Of a stretch of 64,000 bases of DNA, positions 46,375-56,120 are shown one piece after another (position 1 is the first letter of the stretch; each line of letters begins with the position of its first letter). The DNA is taken from contig NZ_CGBP01000003.1 of assembly GCF_001053095.1 (NCBI RefSeq), positions 186,001-250,000 of the forward strand, in the 5' to 3' direction. The position numbers were made by a program, and so were the translations under genes. This DNA is from Yersinia similis (GTDB lineage: Bacteria; Pseudomonadota; Gammaproteobacteria; Enterobacterales; Enterobacteriaceae). Below the pieces are notes generated by a model. The model had not been told where the DNA came from. It was given only the letters and a program-made list of their open reading frames with translations, and searched no databases.

Positions 46375-46795
46375 CGATAGAGTGACTAAAATTGTTATAG
46401 GTAAATTTAGTATAGATAAAAAATGAGAAAAATCATGTTTAAATTAAATTATTTTGATGAAAATCAATTGATGTTTTTATCTAAACATCAGAACCACACG
46501 TATACATGGCAAGCTAAGACTTACTGGTAGTGAATTTAACTTACAGAAAAAGATACCTTGGGGTATTATCATAAAACAATATAATTTACTCATAAAACTT
46601 ATTTTTCATAGCTTTACACGGTGTAAACTTCACTACACTAAATTGTGTAAAAAAACAGATCTAGATATTGGCAATAGTGCTAGTTATGAACAATAATATA
46701 TGCACTCCCACATCTCGTAAGCGTTGGAGTTTTATACTAGAGTGATGCTTATCATCACCCTTTATTTAATACTTTTAATATTGACACTCCGAGTT
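46375..46795. other. AT-rich intergenic region between the K+ channel gene and hdeB
   Basis: No gene is seen. A TGTAAAC...TGTGTAAA-type imperfect repetition around 46610-46650 may be regulatory but is not identified. The region ends at the ERIC-like element. Confidence 0.4.
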
Positions 46796-46939
46796 TATAC
46801 CCTAAATAATTCGAGTTGCAGGAAGGCGGCAAGCGAGAGAGTCCTGATGCATTTATTTATTTTAAGGTCAACGACCAGTAAGTAACTCGGATGATTGAAT
46901 GTAGCCAACGCACATGCAGTTTGAATAATGACGGGTATA
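46796..46939. repeat. ERIC-like element upstream of hdeB
   Basis: It starts TATACCCTAAATAATTCGAG and ends GTTTGAATAATGACGGGTATA. The outer blocks (GTTGCAGGAAGGCGGCAAGCG, GTAGCCAACGCACATGCAG) are ERIC, but the centre is replaced by a T/A-rich stretch. TATA borders mark insertion at TA. It ends 48 bases before hdeB, so it is part of the promoter or leader. Confidence 0.75.
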
Positions 46940-46987
46940 AAGGTTATTACCGCATTTGTATTTTACAAGTAAATAAGGAAAATAAAC

Positions 46988-47317
46988 ATGTCCTACAAAT
47001 CACTGCGTAATATTGCACTGACTGGTTTACTTCTTTCCGCTGCGGCAACTACCTTTGCAGCAACGCCGACAGGTACCACGCCGAGCGATATGACCTGCAA
47101 AGAGTTCCTGAATCTGAATCCTAAATCATTTACTCCGGTAGTTTATTGGGTATTAAACGATGACACCCAATATAAACAAGGTGACTATGTTGATCTGCAT
47201 GAGACCGATACCATTGTGACACCTAAAGTGGTCGAGGTATGTAAGAAGGCCCCAGAAAGTAAACTGTCTGAAATTAAACAGGATATTTTAAATTTCGCCA
47301 AAAAACATAAGATGTAA
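46988..47317 (+). CDS. hdeB: HdeB-like periplasmic acid-stress chaperone
   Basis: The 109-residue protein has a signal peptide (LRNIALTGLLLSAAATTFA, residues 6-24) and two Cys (C37 in DMTCKEFL, C85 in VVEVCKK) that form the HdeA/HdeB disulphide. These chaperones prevent periplasmic aggregation at low pH. An AAGGAAA site precedes ATG 46988. Its place beside urease genes suggests a joint acid-resistance locus. Confidence 0.88.
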   Translation: MSYKSLRNIALTGLLLSAAATTFAATPTGTTPSDMTCKEFLNLNPKSFTPVVYWVLNDDTQYKQGDYVDLHETDTIVTPKVVEVCKKAPESKLSEIKQDILNFAKKHKM

Positions 47318-47363
47318 TAACAAGTGTACATGTAATAACAAACACGATATGTAACCAGTAAAA

Positions 47364-47399
47364 AGACACTCATTAATCGTTACCGGTTAATGAGTGTCT
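47364..47399 (+). terminator. Terminator of hdeB
   Basis: AGACACTCATTAA and TTAATGAGTGTCT form a perfect 13-base stem with a 10-base loop, 47 bases after the hdeB stop. Confidence 0.8.
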
Positions 47400-47495
47400 C
47401 TATGTAATAGTGCTCCCATCGATACACCTCATCAAGAAGCACCTCGCTATATGAGAACGTTAGTTATATAACAATTAACTCTCTATAAATATTAC

Positions 47496-48554
47496 TTAGC
47501 GGCTTACATTTAGTTTGTCATAACCACGGACATAATAATTAACAATAGAAACTAACCAACAAAATATAAACATCCCTATAATCCAGTAACCGATCTGACC
47601 TAAGTTCTCGCTAATGTTATTAATTGGTGTCCAGATACCGCCAGTTAAATTTAATTTATCGGCAATTAAGCCTAATGCTTCAATGCCACCGATAAAGAAA
47701 GCAATCATCACCGAAGCGGCTGTGATAGTGATATTGTAATAAAGCTTACGAACAGGTTTAGAGAATGCCCAACCATAAGCACCAATCATCACAAAATTAT
47801 CCAGTGAATCGATCAATGCCATGCCAGCCGCAAATAAAATCGGAAACACCATTATCGACCATAAATTCATACCGTGAGTGGCGCTGGCCGCTGAGATCCC
47901 CAACACACCAATTTCAGTCGCGGTATCAAAACCTAAACCAAATAAAAAACCAACCGGATACATATGCCAGCTTTTATTGACCATATTAAATACACGTTTA
48001 AACATCCTGGATAACAGACCACCATTATTCACCACCAGAAGGTCAAGCTCTTCATCTTTATAAATATGACCGGCTTTAACCTGTTTAAATTTTTTATACA
48101 CTGAAATCAGGATCGTTAAATTGAGAAAAGCAAATAACAGTAAAAAAACTGATGACACCAACGTCCCGATTAAACCACCGGTTTCGTGAAACCACGCCAT
48201 ATTATTTTTAAATGCCATGGCGGTCGCAGCAATTGCCAGTGAGGCTAGTATCACAATAGTTGAATGGCCGAGTGAGAAAAAAGTACCAACAGCAATCGGC
48301 GTTTTACCTTGTTGCATGAGTTTACGAGTGACATTATCAATAGCCGCAATATGATCTGCATCAACCGCATGGCGCAAACCAAAACTGTAGGCTAGAAAAG
48401 CCATTCCCATCAGCACGGCATTATCATTAAATTCAGCAAAGGCCCAAGCCCAAGCTAACCCGTTCACCACCAACAGGCCGATTAGCAGGTAGATAGCTCT
48501 GCGCTTTGTTTGCTGATTACCAAAGGCGCTGCTGCTGGCGATTATTGTCGTCAT
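47496..48554 (-). CDS. NiCoT-family nickel permease
   Basis: This 352-residue nickel/cobalt transporter is related to Helicobacter NixA and UreH-type permeases. The signature HAVDADHIAAIDNVTR in helix II contains the metal-recognition HX4DH motif, and LGHSTIVI and LGFDTATEIGVL are further family motifs. Start ATG 48554 has CTGGAGTG 8 bases upstream; the longer frame to 48578 is rejected. It lies between hdeB and yut, so it probably supplies nickel for urease. Confidence 0.92.
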   Translation of the reverse strand: MTTIIASSSAFGNQQTKRRAIYLLIGLLVVNGLAWAWAFAEFNDNAVLMGMAFLAYSFGLRHAVDADHIAAIDNVTRKLMQQGKTPIAVGTFFSLGHSTIVILASLAIAATAMAFKNNMAWFHETGGLIGTLVSSVFLLLFAFLNLTILISVYKKFKQVKAGHIYKDEELDLLVVNNGGLLSRMFKRVFNMVNKSWHMYPVGFLFGLGFDTATEIGVLGISAASATHGMNLWSIMVFPILFAAGMALIDSLDNFVMIGAYGWAFSKPVRKLYYNITITAASVMIAFFIGGIEALGLIADKLNLTGGIWTPINNISENLGQIGYWIIGMFIFCWLVSIVNYYVRGYDKLNVSR

Positions 48555-48702
48555 ATTCGCACTCCAGATTATTTTCAACCCTACCCGTTCTGAGCTGTCG
48601 TTATCGCTGACAACACGATAACGACAATAATTTGAGGTCTATATGATCGATAAAATATGACCAGTAAAATATTCAGAACCAAGAATGTCTTAAATTTAAT
48701 CG

Positions 48703-49695
48703 CTACTGTCGGTGCTCTGGCATGATATCTTTATTCGGTACCAGGAATAGCCACGAAGCCAATACAAAAGGCATGGTTAAAGTAGGAATACCGATAGGTA
48801 ATAATAGGGTGTTCAGTGCGCCTTGAACGAATACCGTAAAAATAACCCCGATAACGGTATAAGCTAAAACACGCCAACTGGGCTTATTAAACGTCGACCC
48901 CAGTGCTATCGCGGTAAGTACCGCACTGAAAGCATAAAGCCCGTCATTAATGCTGCGATGATCCGCATCAAGGAGGGTGGCGGTGAGGATCGCCAATATA
49001 GCGCCACACAGAGCAAAAACAGCCGCCCAAAGTGATTCAATAGCCAACCCGATGACAAACAGGATGCCAGCGATCAGGCTACTGAATAAGAACACCTGTG
49101 AAACACCATGGAACATGCTGACGAAAATGTTGGTGCCAGCAAACGTATTACTGGCCTCTAATACCAGTTGCTGTGGTAAAGCCGGTACTGGTAATCCACT
49201 GCTATGTAGGCCAGCAAAGGCATAGCTGGCCAATAAGACCATCCAAGTGGTTAATACAAAAGGTGCCGTCAGTGCAGCCACTTTCCAGGTTTTTAAAATA
49301 TCAGCGATACAGACGGTAACAATCACCGAAACGATACTGCCCAAGACAATGCAGGCCCATAGCACCGGTGTGACGATCAGAAAGGTGGGTAGTGCGGCAC
49401 CAACCAAACAACCGTTATAGCCGTATAACCCTGAGCGCCATGATTTACGGTCACGGATGCTCAACCCGGTGAGTGTGGCAACCAGCGTTCCCAGAACACA
49501 ACCATAAGCGACCGCCGGGTTACCTTCACCATAAGCACCTATGAATATTGCGATGAAAAAGAATAGCCCGGTCAGTGGGTTATTCTGAAACATTACCTGA
49601 GCACAACCGCGCAAAGTCGTATCGATAAATTCAATGAAAACATTTGAATTGGCAAGCTGCCCCCAACCTGATTGGTTGACTGTTTTAGCATTCAT
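48703..49695 (-). CDS. yut: Urea transporter Yut
   Basis: The 330-residue polytopic protein belongs to the UT urea channel family: two homologous halves with FFIAIFIGAYGEGNPAVAYG and the later LDADHRSINDGLYAFSAVLT. Yut was described downstream of the Yersinia urease genes and speeds urea entry at acid pH. It follows ureD by 383 bases across a duplicated terminator, so it probably has its own or read-through expression. Confidence 0.92.
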   Translation of the reverse strand: MNAKTVNQSGWGQLANSNVFIEFIDTTLRGCAQVMFQNNPLTGLFFFIAIFIGAYGEGNPAVAYGCVLGTLVATLTGLSIRDRKSWRSGLYGYNGCLVGAALPTFLIVTPVLWACIVLGSIVSVIVTVCIADILKTWKVAALTAPFVLTTWMVLLASYAFAGLHSSGLPVPALPQQLVLEASNTFAGTNIFVSMFHGVSQVFLFSSLIAGILFVIGLAIESLWAAVFALCGAILAILTATLLDADHRSINDGLYAFSAVLTAIALGSTFNKPSWRVLAYTVIGVIFTVFVQGALNTLLLPIGIPTLTMPFVLASWLFLVPNKDIMPEHRQ

Positions 49696-49807
49696 TATTT
49701 TACCCTTCTACTTGAAGCTGCAGCGGTATTCGCTGCTCTCACTCACTCGGAATCACTGATTGATGTGGCGCTAGCTGCTTTCACTTACTTGGATCACTGC
49801 TGATAAA

Positions 49808-50016
49808 CGAGGCTGGGTACCCAGCCTCTCAGACTGCTGACAAACCCCGATGACGCGATCTTGAACGGTGAGGATAGGCAGAAGAGTAAAGAGTCCGCGC
49901 CAAGGATGGCGCGGCTCGAGCCCCCAGGGAAGGGTTTATGGCGTCTTTACGATCTGCCTGTTCTCTCCGTCGCGGGCACTTTGTCAATAACCTCCGAGGC
50001 TGGGTACCCAGCCTCT
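49808..50016. mobile_element. Miniature palindromic insertion, copy 4, within the ureD terminator
   Basis: The 165-base core (49830-49994) is flanked by perfect 22-base direct repeats (49808-49829 and 49995-50016), each a hairpin of type GAGGCTGGG-TA-CCCAGCCTC. The core ends match copies 1 and 2. It lies between the ureD stop and yut, in what must have been the transcription terminator of the urease operon. Confidence 0.85.
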
Positions 50017-50078
50017 ATTCAATAAACTGACTTATTCGCCCCTTTTTACCCTTAAAATGGCGCATCAAAACAGCAAAA

Positions 50079-51044
50079 TCAGCGCCACAAAAATTGTTCA
50101 GGCAATGTGACGCCTAAAATCTCTTCGCGGGCTATCTTCCAAAATTGGCGAATCTCTGCCTTTACACCAGCGCTATCGATGCCCAGCGCCTTGAAAACTA
50201 AACCACAATCATTAGGTAGACGTGTCGCGCCGCTGGCAATCCCCCCTTTGATATCAAAATGAGCCGGAACCCGTGCCAGAATGCGGTCATGATACTCTTT
50301 GGGCGTTAATAAAATCACGTTACCAAACGCATCAAAAGTTTGCATGACACCCACAGCGTCAAGGCTTTCTACTTTTGGTTCTAATACGTACTTCTCAACA
50401 AACAGTTCTTTGCCCGCCAGATTTTGTGCTGCCACCCGAGAGGAATAAACATCAAAACCAAATCTCTCTTCAGCATGGTGATATTTACGCCCGGACATCA
50501 GCACTTCAGAATAAATTACGGTCGCAGTGGGGTGAATGCTGATCGTGGTATCAGTAATAAAACGAGAATTTCGATGAGGAATTAGCGGGTCTGGCATAAA
50601 TTCCAGATAACCGCCTTCCTCCACAATGAAATTCTGGATCTGCGAGGCGTAGTTCGCATTCATCATGTGAACTTTTGTGGCTGATTGCGTGGTGACGTGA
50701 GCACAAGCCCCCGCTTCAACATGCACATCGGTAGCTAACCGATCACCTTGTAAAATACAACCTGATGTCGAAATCATGGTGACACAAGGTAACTCAGGTA
50801 TTTCTTCATCCCAGTACAGTGCTTTCTGTACCAATGATGGCACCCGCCTTTCCATTTCGGCCAAAATACTGCGATGTTCACGTTTGGCAAATCTCAGTTT
50901 CAGATAGCCACTTTTCCCAACCGCCCCGCTACGCATTTGCGCCGGTTCATCCTGATATTTCGCTAATTCCGGCGCGTTAACACCTAATGCGTGAGCGCGA
51001 ACCCGTGAAGGAGTCTCCACGATATTCTGGCTCTGTGCTGTCAT
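50079..51044 (-). CDS. ureD: Urease accessory protein UreD, intact
   Basis: UreD is the scaffold that docks UreF and UreG onto the urease apoprotein for nickel insertion. The 321-residue frame is uninterrupted. It contains a tract of six G on the coding strand (50241-50246 as C), encoding the Gly-Gly of [10 protein letters not shown]. pestis is reported to have a seventh G here, which inactivates the gene. Blocks [17 protein letters not shown] and HFHF-free [13 protein letters not shown] fit the family. It overlaps ureG by 4 bases. Confidence 0.96.
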   Translation of the reverse strand: MTAQSQNIVETPSRVRAHALGVNAPELAKYQDEPAQMRSGAVGKSGYLKLRFAKREHRSILAEMERRVPSLVQKALYWDEEIPELPCVTMISTSGCILQGDRLATDVHVEAGACAHVTTQSATKVHMMNANYASQIQNFIVEEGGYLEFMPDPLIPHRNSRFITDTTISIHPTATVIYSEVLMSGRKYHHAEERFGFDVYSSRVAAQNLAGKELFVEKYVLEPKVESLDAVGVMQTFDAFGNVILLTPKEYHDRILARVPAHFDIKGGIASGATRLPNDCGLVFKALGIDSAGVKAEIRQFWKIAREEILGVTLPEQFLWR

Positions 51045-51817
51045 GCCTGTTCTCCTTCTGGCTGTACGTGGGTAAACAGGAAATCTCGCATAATCATATC
51101 GACCAGTTCTTCAATGCCTTGGCCAGTTTTGCAATTGGTCAGAATATAAGGGCGATTGCCGCGCACGACTTTGGTATCACTCTCCATGACATCCAGGCTG
51201 GCACCGACATAAGGTGCCAGGTCAATTTTATTGATCACTAAAATGTCTGCCTGAACCAGGCCGGGGCCATTTTTACGAGGAATTTTTTCACCTTCCGCCA
51301 CATCAATAACATAGATGTAGAAGTCTGCCAGTGCGGGACTGAATGTCAGTGTCAGGTTATCCCCGCCGCTTTCAATCATAATCAGGTCGCTTTCAGGGAA
51401 GCGCTCTTCCATCTCTTCTACCGCAGCAATGTTCATGCTCGGGTCTTCGCGCACGGCGGTATGCGGGCAAGCGCCAGTTTCTACCCCAAGGATCTTCTCT
51501 TCGTCCAGAATACCTTTCAGCGTCCGTTTTACCTGTTTGGCATCCTCGGTCGTCACAATGTCATTGGTGATAATCAGTGGCTTAATGCCTCGTTTAATCA
51601 GGATCGGGGTAATGACTTCGATAATGGCCGTTTTCCCCGAACCTACCGGACCACCAATACCAATACGGGTTATTTTTTTACGAGCTGTGCTTTTATCGGT
51701 CACGGGATAATCCTCTTCATTCTTTTTATCTGATTTGGGTATGTACTCGGCTAACACCTCACCGCAGTACCCTGAATTCATTTTTATCGATGCATTATTC
51801 ATGTATCGATCGTTCAC
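51041..51817 (-). CDS. ureG: Urease accessory GTPase UreG
   Basis: UreG couples GTP hydrolysis to nickel delivery. The SIMIBI-class motifs are Walker [13 protein letters not shown], the nickel-binding CPH in [11 protein letters not shown], and NKIDL for guanine recognition. From GTG 51817 the protein is 258 residues, about 40 longer at the N-terminus than typical; ATG 51802 or 51781 are alternatives and none has a strong ribosome binding site. It starts 11 bases after the ureF stop. Confidence 0.94.
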   Translation of the reverse strand: MNDRYMNNASIKMNSGYCGEVLAEYIPKSDKKNEEDYPVTDKSTARKKITRIGIGGPVGSGKTAIIEVITPILIKRGIKPLIITNDIVTTEDAKQVKRTLKGILDEEKILGVETGACPHTAVREDPSMNIAAVEEMEERFPESDLIMIESGGDNLTLTFSPALADFYIYVIDVAEGEKIPRKNGPGLVQADILVINKIDLAPYVGASLDVMESDTKVVRGNRPYILTNCKTGQGIEELVDMIMRDFLFTHVQPEGEQA

Positions 51818-51828
51818 ACCGCGGCCAC

Positions 51829-52515
51829 TCAGTTACTAAAGAGGCGAATATGGGCTTTCACATGTACGGCGGCCAAAACATCCACAATCGGGACATAAGA
51901 AGACATCTGGTTAATATCGCCGATCTCGGCAATATCGCAGAATTTCTCAATGTCATAGTTCAGTTCAAATAAGATATGTTGTGTATCGAAATGCGTAACG
52001 CGCATCAAGCGCATTGCCGCACTTAAAATGGTCATCGCCACACCGTATTGATGCATCACAACCACTTCCCGCTGCCCGATCCCTTGTGCTGCCATAACCA
52101 CCGCTTGAGTCACCGGATAGGTGCCCGCCGTGTTGCCATTTTTGATTTGTTCCAACCACCAGCTGATCAATGGGTGCTCCACCACATGGATCGACATTTC
52201 TGCCAGCTTTTTACCCATGCGGGTTGCCATCAGGCGGCTTTCTTCATTTAACTTACGATTATTAACCGCCCAGTCAGCACGGATAATACCGTCACGGTCA
52301 TCCGCCACAACAGCACGATGAGCCGCGACAACGCCCATGCCATCACAACTGGCCGCCTGCTTCAACGCTGTCAAAACGAAGCCTTTCAATGTTGCTACAT
52401 CATGAACGATGCCGGTTTGAATGGCAGATTCCACGCCATTGGAAAACGTAAAGGCCCCGACCGGCAGTACGGAATCACCAAATTGCATGATACGGATGAG
52501 ATCTGATGCGTTCAT
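51829..52515 (-). CDS. ureF: Urease accessory protein UreF
   Basis: UreF gates UreG action in the UreDFG complex. The 228-residue all-helical protein has [20 protein letters not shown] near the N-terminus and the C-terminal stretch [17 protein letters not shown], both characteristic. It follows ureE by 21 bases. Confidence 0.94.
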   Translation of the reverse strand: MNASDLIRIMQFGDSVLPVGAFTFSNGVESAIQTGIVHDVATLKGFVLTALKQAASCDGMGVVAAHRAVVADDRDGIIRADWAVNNRKLNEESRLMATRMGKKLAEMSIHVVEHPLISWWLEQIKNGNTAGTYPVTQAVVMAAQGIGQREVVVMHQYGVAMTILSAAMRLMRVTHFDTQHILFELNYDIEKFCDIAEIGDINQMSSYVPIVDVLAAVHVKAHIRLFSN

Positions 52516-52536
52516 CGCGGAGCCTCGCTGCCTGAA

Positions 52537-53226
52537 TCAGTGTTTATGGTCGTGGTCATGATCACCATGGCTATGGTCATGCTCGTGATCACCATGGCTA
52601 TGGCCTTCTCCGTGGGAATGAATACCGTGAATGTGCAGACCAGAACCATGTGGCTCATCAAGGGGGCTGGCAACATGAACGTGCGTGTCGGTATCCTCAG
52701 CACCACCAAACAGTAGCCGGGCTTCGGAGTTCGTCAGCAGAGGTAAAATCTCGGCACCTTTCACGAAACGGAAAGGTAGGTGTTGGAAGCCGTGCGTCCT
52801 CATAACGGAGTCCATCATGGTTGTCGCAACGGTCAGAGGCACATACACTTCGTTATGCTTGGTAACCGCTTTCCAATGCTGATTACCCAGTGCGTGTCCC
52901 AGTTCAAAGCAGGTTTTAATTAATTCATCAGGTGAACGACTTTTCAGTTCACTTAAGTCAATCACCATCACATCACGTAGATTGATCTGTACCACCACTG
53001 CCACATTGGTTTCTTCATCCCATGCCAGTACATCACCATCAGCAAGGACGATGTTGCGGTCGAGGGAAATACCTAGATCCAGACCTTGAGTACTGGATTT
53101 TCGGCAACGGCTTTTTTGTGCTTCCCGTTGGTCCAGGATCAAAAGATCGAACGTGGCATCTTTAAGTTTTTCCCGCCAAACCGGATCTTTTTTCACATTG
53201 CCCAGAATGTGCTCTATCAAAATCAT
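52537..53226 (-). CDS. ureE: Urease accessory nickel chaperone UreE
   Basis: UreE is the nickel metallochaperone. The 229-residue protein has the peptide-binding N-terminal and the metal-binding domain ([13 protein letters not shown], with the conserved His), and a long His/Asp-rich tail from about residue 193 ([20 protein letters not shown] and onward) that can store many nickel ions. ATG 53226 is preferred: AAGGAG lies 8 bases upstream, whereas the GTG at 53235 overlaps that site. Confidence 0.95.
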   Translation of the reverse strand: MILIEHILGNVKKDPVWREKLKDATFDLLILDQREAQKSRCRKSSTQGLDLGISLDRNIVLADGDVLAWDEETNVAVVVQINLRDVMVIDLSELKSRSPDELIKTCFELGHALGNQHWKAVTKHNEVYVPLTVATTMMDSVMRTHGFQHLPFRFVKGAEILPLLTNSEARLLFGGAEDTDTHVHVASPLDEPHGSGLHIHGIHSHGEGHSHGDHEHDHSHGDHDHDHKH

Positions 53227-53522
53227 GTTGTTCACTCCTTGTGTCGATCAGTTGCCCACAGTAATGAAATCCTGTTCAACGATATTCAGCCCAAGGACTT
53301 TCCTACACCCCATACCAGGAACTGAATTTACCCTTCGTATTTGAAACCGCTGGCTATTAACGACGTTCATTTGCCGCCTACCCGCAACACCAATGACGTT
53401 GGATACCGCCTTTACTGTGAACAAGCTGAATGCTGAAACCGGGTATTACCCTACTTACTTTGAGTATTACAACGCCCCGGTAACTGGATTAGCGCTTCTA
53501 CCTCAGGTTAGCCAAATAAATG
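53227..53522. other. Spacer between ureC and ureE
   Basis: Almost 300 bases separate ureC from ureE within an otherwise compact operon. On the leftward strand it contains GTTGCGGGTAGGCGGCAAATGAACG, close to the ERIC left arm (GTTGCAGGAAGGCGGCAAGCGAGCG), so a degenerate ERIC-type insertion is likely. No gene is seen. Confidence 0.45.
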
Positions 53523-55241
53523 TTATCCAAAGAAATAGCGCTGATTCATCGACGCAGTTGCAATTGGTTCACAGGTGGCATGTACCCCATCCACTTTTAC
53601 TGCAAAGGTTTCAGGATCCACTTCAATGTTTGGTGTTTGGTCATTACGCACCAGATCACGTTTGGAGATCGTGCGGCAGTTTTTAACCGCTATCACTTGA
53701 CGATCCAGCCCTGCTTTCTCTTTCACGCCATCATCAAGTGCAGCCTGGGAAACGAAAGTGACACAAGTGTCTTGTAGTGTTTTGCCCATCGCGCCAAACA
53801 TTGGGCGGTAGAACACTGGCTGTGGTGTTGGCAGTGACGCATTTGGATCACCCATCGCGGCCCAGTTAATCATGCCACCTTTGATAACCATCTTCGGTTT
53901 CGCACCAAAGAAGCGTGGATCCCATAACACCAAATCGGCCATTTTACCCACTTCAACCGACCCGATAACATGGCTAACGCCCTGCGCAATCGCTGGGTTA
54001 ATGGTGATTTTTGCCACATAGCGCAGCACGCGGAAATTATCGTTACTCGCCGCATCTTCCGGCAGTTTGCCCCGAGCAGCTTTCATCGCATCCGCGGTTT
54101 GCATAATACGCAACCAGTTTTCCCCTACGCGCCCCATGGCTTGTGAGTCACTGGAGAACATGGAGATAACCCCCATATCGTGCAGAACGTTTTCAGCAGC
54201 AATCGTTTCTGGGCGCACACGGCTTTCGGCAAAGGAGACGTCAGCAGGTACGTTCGGGTTAAGGTTGTGACACACCATAATCATGTCAAACAGCTCAGCC
54301 TGGCTGTTAACACCGTATGGCAGGGTTGGGTTAGTCGAACTTGGCAGTACGTTTGGCTGACTGGCCACCCGAATAATATCCGGCGCATGGCCTCCACCCG
54401 CCCCTTCGGTGTGGAACGTGTGGATCGTGCGGCCTTCGAACGCATCGATAGTATCTTCTACATAACCACATTCATTCAGGCTATCGGTATGAACCGAAAC
54501 CTGAATATCCACCTCATCTGCCATCCGCAGCGCATGGCGCAAGGCATTCGCCGTCGCGCCCCAGTCTTCATGGACTTTATAGCCCACAACACCGGCAATA
54601 GCCTGTTCCAGCAACGGGCCGCGCCCGTATGAATTACCTTTCCCTAAAATACCGACGTTGACAGGTAACCCCTCTATCGAACGCAGCATTTGACGGATAT
54701 TCCACGGCCCCGGTGTTACGGTTGTCCCGTTAGTGCCATCCGTTGGACCAATCCCCCCACCAAAGAATGTTGCGACACCGTTGGACAGCGCATGATAGGC
54801 CTGTTGCGGGGAGATTAGATGAATATGGGTATCGATACCGGCTGCGGTAAGAATCAAATGCTCACCAGAGATAGCATCAGTGCTAACACCGACCACCATA
54901 CCCTGCGTCACCCCATCCATAACACCGGGGTTACCGCTCTTACCGATACCGACGATTTTGCCATCGCGGATACCGACGTCAGCTTTAATCACCCCTAAGC
55001 GAGCATCGACAATCGTGACGTTGGTAATCACCAGGTCAAGCACACCATTATCGCGGGTCAGATTATTATTGGCCCCCATCCCGTCACGCAGCGATTTTCC
55101 ACCACCGTAAACCGACTCTTCACCATATCCACGCAGGTCTTTTTCGATTTCGATAAATAGATTGGTATCACCCAAACGGATTTTATCGCCAGTTGTTGGG
55201 CCAAATAGACCCGCGTACTCTTGCCGAGAAATTTGAGGCAT
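53523..55241 (-). CDS. ureC: Urease subunit alpha
   Basis: UreC is the catalytic subunit that hydrolyses urea to ammonia and carbamate. The 572-residue protein has the nickel ligands and carbamylated lysine: [21 protein letters not shown] (the Lys), [16 protein letters not shown], the flap MVCHNLNPN...[12 protein letters not shown] and [12 protein letters not shown] with the Asp ligand. The length is normal (about 570). ureB ends 90 bases upstream. Confidence 0.97.
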   Translation of the reverse strand: MPQISRQEYAGLFGPTTGDKIRLGDTNLFIEIEKDLRGYGEESVYGGGKSLRDGMGANNNLTRDNGVLDLVITNVTIVDARLGVIKADVGIRDGKIVGIGKSGNPGVMDGVTQGMVVGVSTDAISGEHLILTAAGIDTHIHLISPQQAYHALSNGVATFFGGGIGPTDGTNGTTVTPGPWNIRQMLRSIEGLPVNVGILGKGNSYGRGPLLEQAIAGVVGYKVHEDWGATANALRHALRMADEVDIQVSVHTDSLNECGYVEDTIDAFEGRTIHTFHTEGAGGGHAPDIIRVASQPNVLPSSTNPTLPYGVNSQAELFDMIMVCHNLNPNVPADVSFAESRVRPETIAAENVLHDMGVISMFSSDSQAMGRVGENWLRIMQTADAMKAARGKLPEDAASNDNFRVLRYVAKITINPAIAQGVSHVIGSVEVGKMADLVLWDPRFFGAKPKMVIKGGMINWAAMGDPNASLPTPQPVFYRPMFGAMGKTLQDTCVTFVSQAALDDGVKEKAGLDRQVIAVKNCRTISKRDLVRNDQTPNIEVDPETFAVKVDGVHATCEPIATASMNQRYFFG

Positions 55242-55330
55242 CTGTCGCTCCTTTCTTTTTCCGGTGCGTGTAACTGCTTTACCCCATTACACGTATGCGA
55301 ATTTCGATGATTTGCTCTGTAAACAAGGCG

Positions 55331-55765
55331 TTATTTAGATGATTTAAAACCACGCTCGGCGGCAAGGCGGATAGCCGCGAGTTTATCCGGGCGCTCACTA
55401 TTGGGTACAACACCCTCACCGGTCCACCCATCTACCAGATTGTTAAAACCATACAGTGTCTGCTTGCCTCCAAAGGAGATAAGAGAAACTTCGGTTTCAT
55501 CACCGGGTTCAAAACGGATAGCCGTAGTCGAGGAGATATTGAGGCGCTTGCCATAAGCCGCTGCACGATCAAATTCCAGTGCGCGGTTAACCTCGAAGAA
55601 ATGGAAATGGGACCCAACCTGAATTGGCCGATCACCGGTATTGCGGACTTTAACTTTGGTAACAGGTTTATTTTCGTTAAACGTAATTGGTGTATCCGCT
55701 AAAACGAGGCCACCCAGTGGCGTATTCTGTTCTTTACTGTCTTTAGTACTTTTCTTCGCGCTCAT
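55331..55765 (-). CDS. ureB: Urease subunit beta
   Basis: UreB is a structural subunit of the urease trimer. The core LVLADTPITFNENKPVTKVK, VGSHFHFFEVNRALEFDR and the C-terminal GYGFNN-like LYGFNNLVDGWTGEG are conserved. ATG 55765 (SAKKSTKDSKEQN) is chosen because AGAGGA lies 7 bases upstream; ATG 55807 would add 14 residues, and the frame to 55885 overlaps ureA and is unlikely. The N-terminal Lys-rich extension is typical of yersiniae. Confidence 0.93.
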   Translation of the reverse strand: MSAKKSTKDSKEQNTPLGGLVLADTPITFNENKPVTKVKVRNTGDRPIQVGSHFHFFEVNRALEFDRAAAYGKRLNISSTTAIRFEPGDETEVSLISFGGKQTLYGFNNLVDGWTGEGVVPNSERPDKLAAIRLAAERGFKSSK

Positions 55766-55817
55766 GCTTGAATCCTCTGCAATAATCAGTTCAGGTTTTA
55801 CTCGCATGTTGCCGTTA

Positions 55818-56120
55818 CTACTTAATAGGATCGTGTACCGTGACCAGACGGCTGCCGTCGGTAAAAATCGCCTCAACCTGAACATTCGGGATCAGATCTG
55901 CCACCCCATCCATCACATCATCTTTAGTAAGCACTTTACTGGCTTCTTTCATCACATCTTCTACGGATTTACCATCTCTGGCCCCCTCCATTGCCGTCAC
56001 AGTAATGATGGAAACAGCTTCCGGATAATTGAGTTTCAAGCCACGCGCTTTGCGTTTAAACGCCACATCAGACAGCGTGTAGATCATGAGCTTTTCAACT
56101 TCTCTTGGGGTGAGCTGCAT
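55818..56120 (-). CDS. ureA: Urease subunit gamma
   Basis: UreA is the 100-residue small structural subunit. It starts [20 protein letters not shown] and contains [20 protein letters not shown] and [20 protein letters not shown], all standard. An AGGAGGGC-type site precedes it (GGAGGGCTTATG). It is the first gene of ureABC-EFGD. Confidence 0.97.
   Translation of the reverse strand: MQLTPREVEKLMIYTLSDVAFKRKARGLKLNYPEAVSIITVTAMEGARDGKSVEDVMKEASKVLTKDDVMDGVADLIPNVQVEAIFTDGSRLVTVHDPIK

Noticed and set aside
49700..49800. Possible ERIC fragment between yut and the miniature element
   Set aside because: Short GCTGCTCTCACTCACTCGG-type resemblance only; borders and central blocks are absent.
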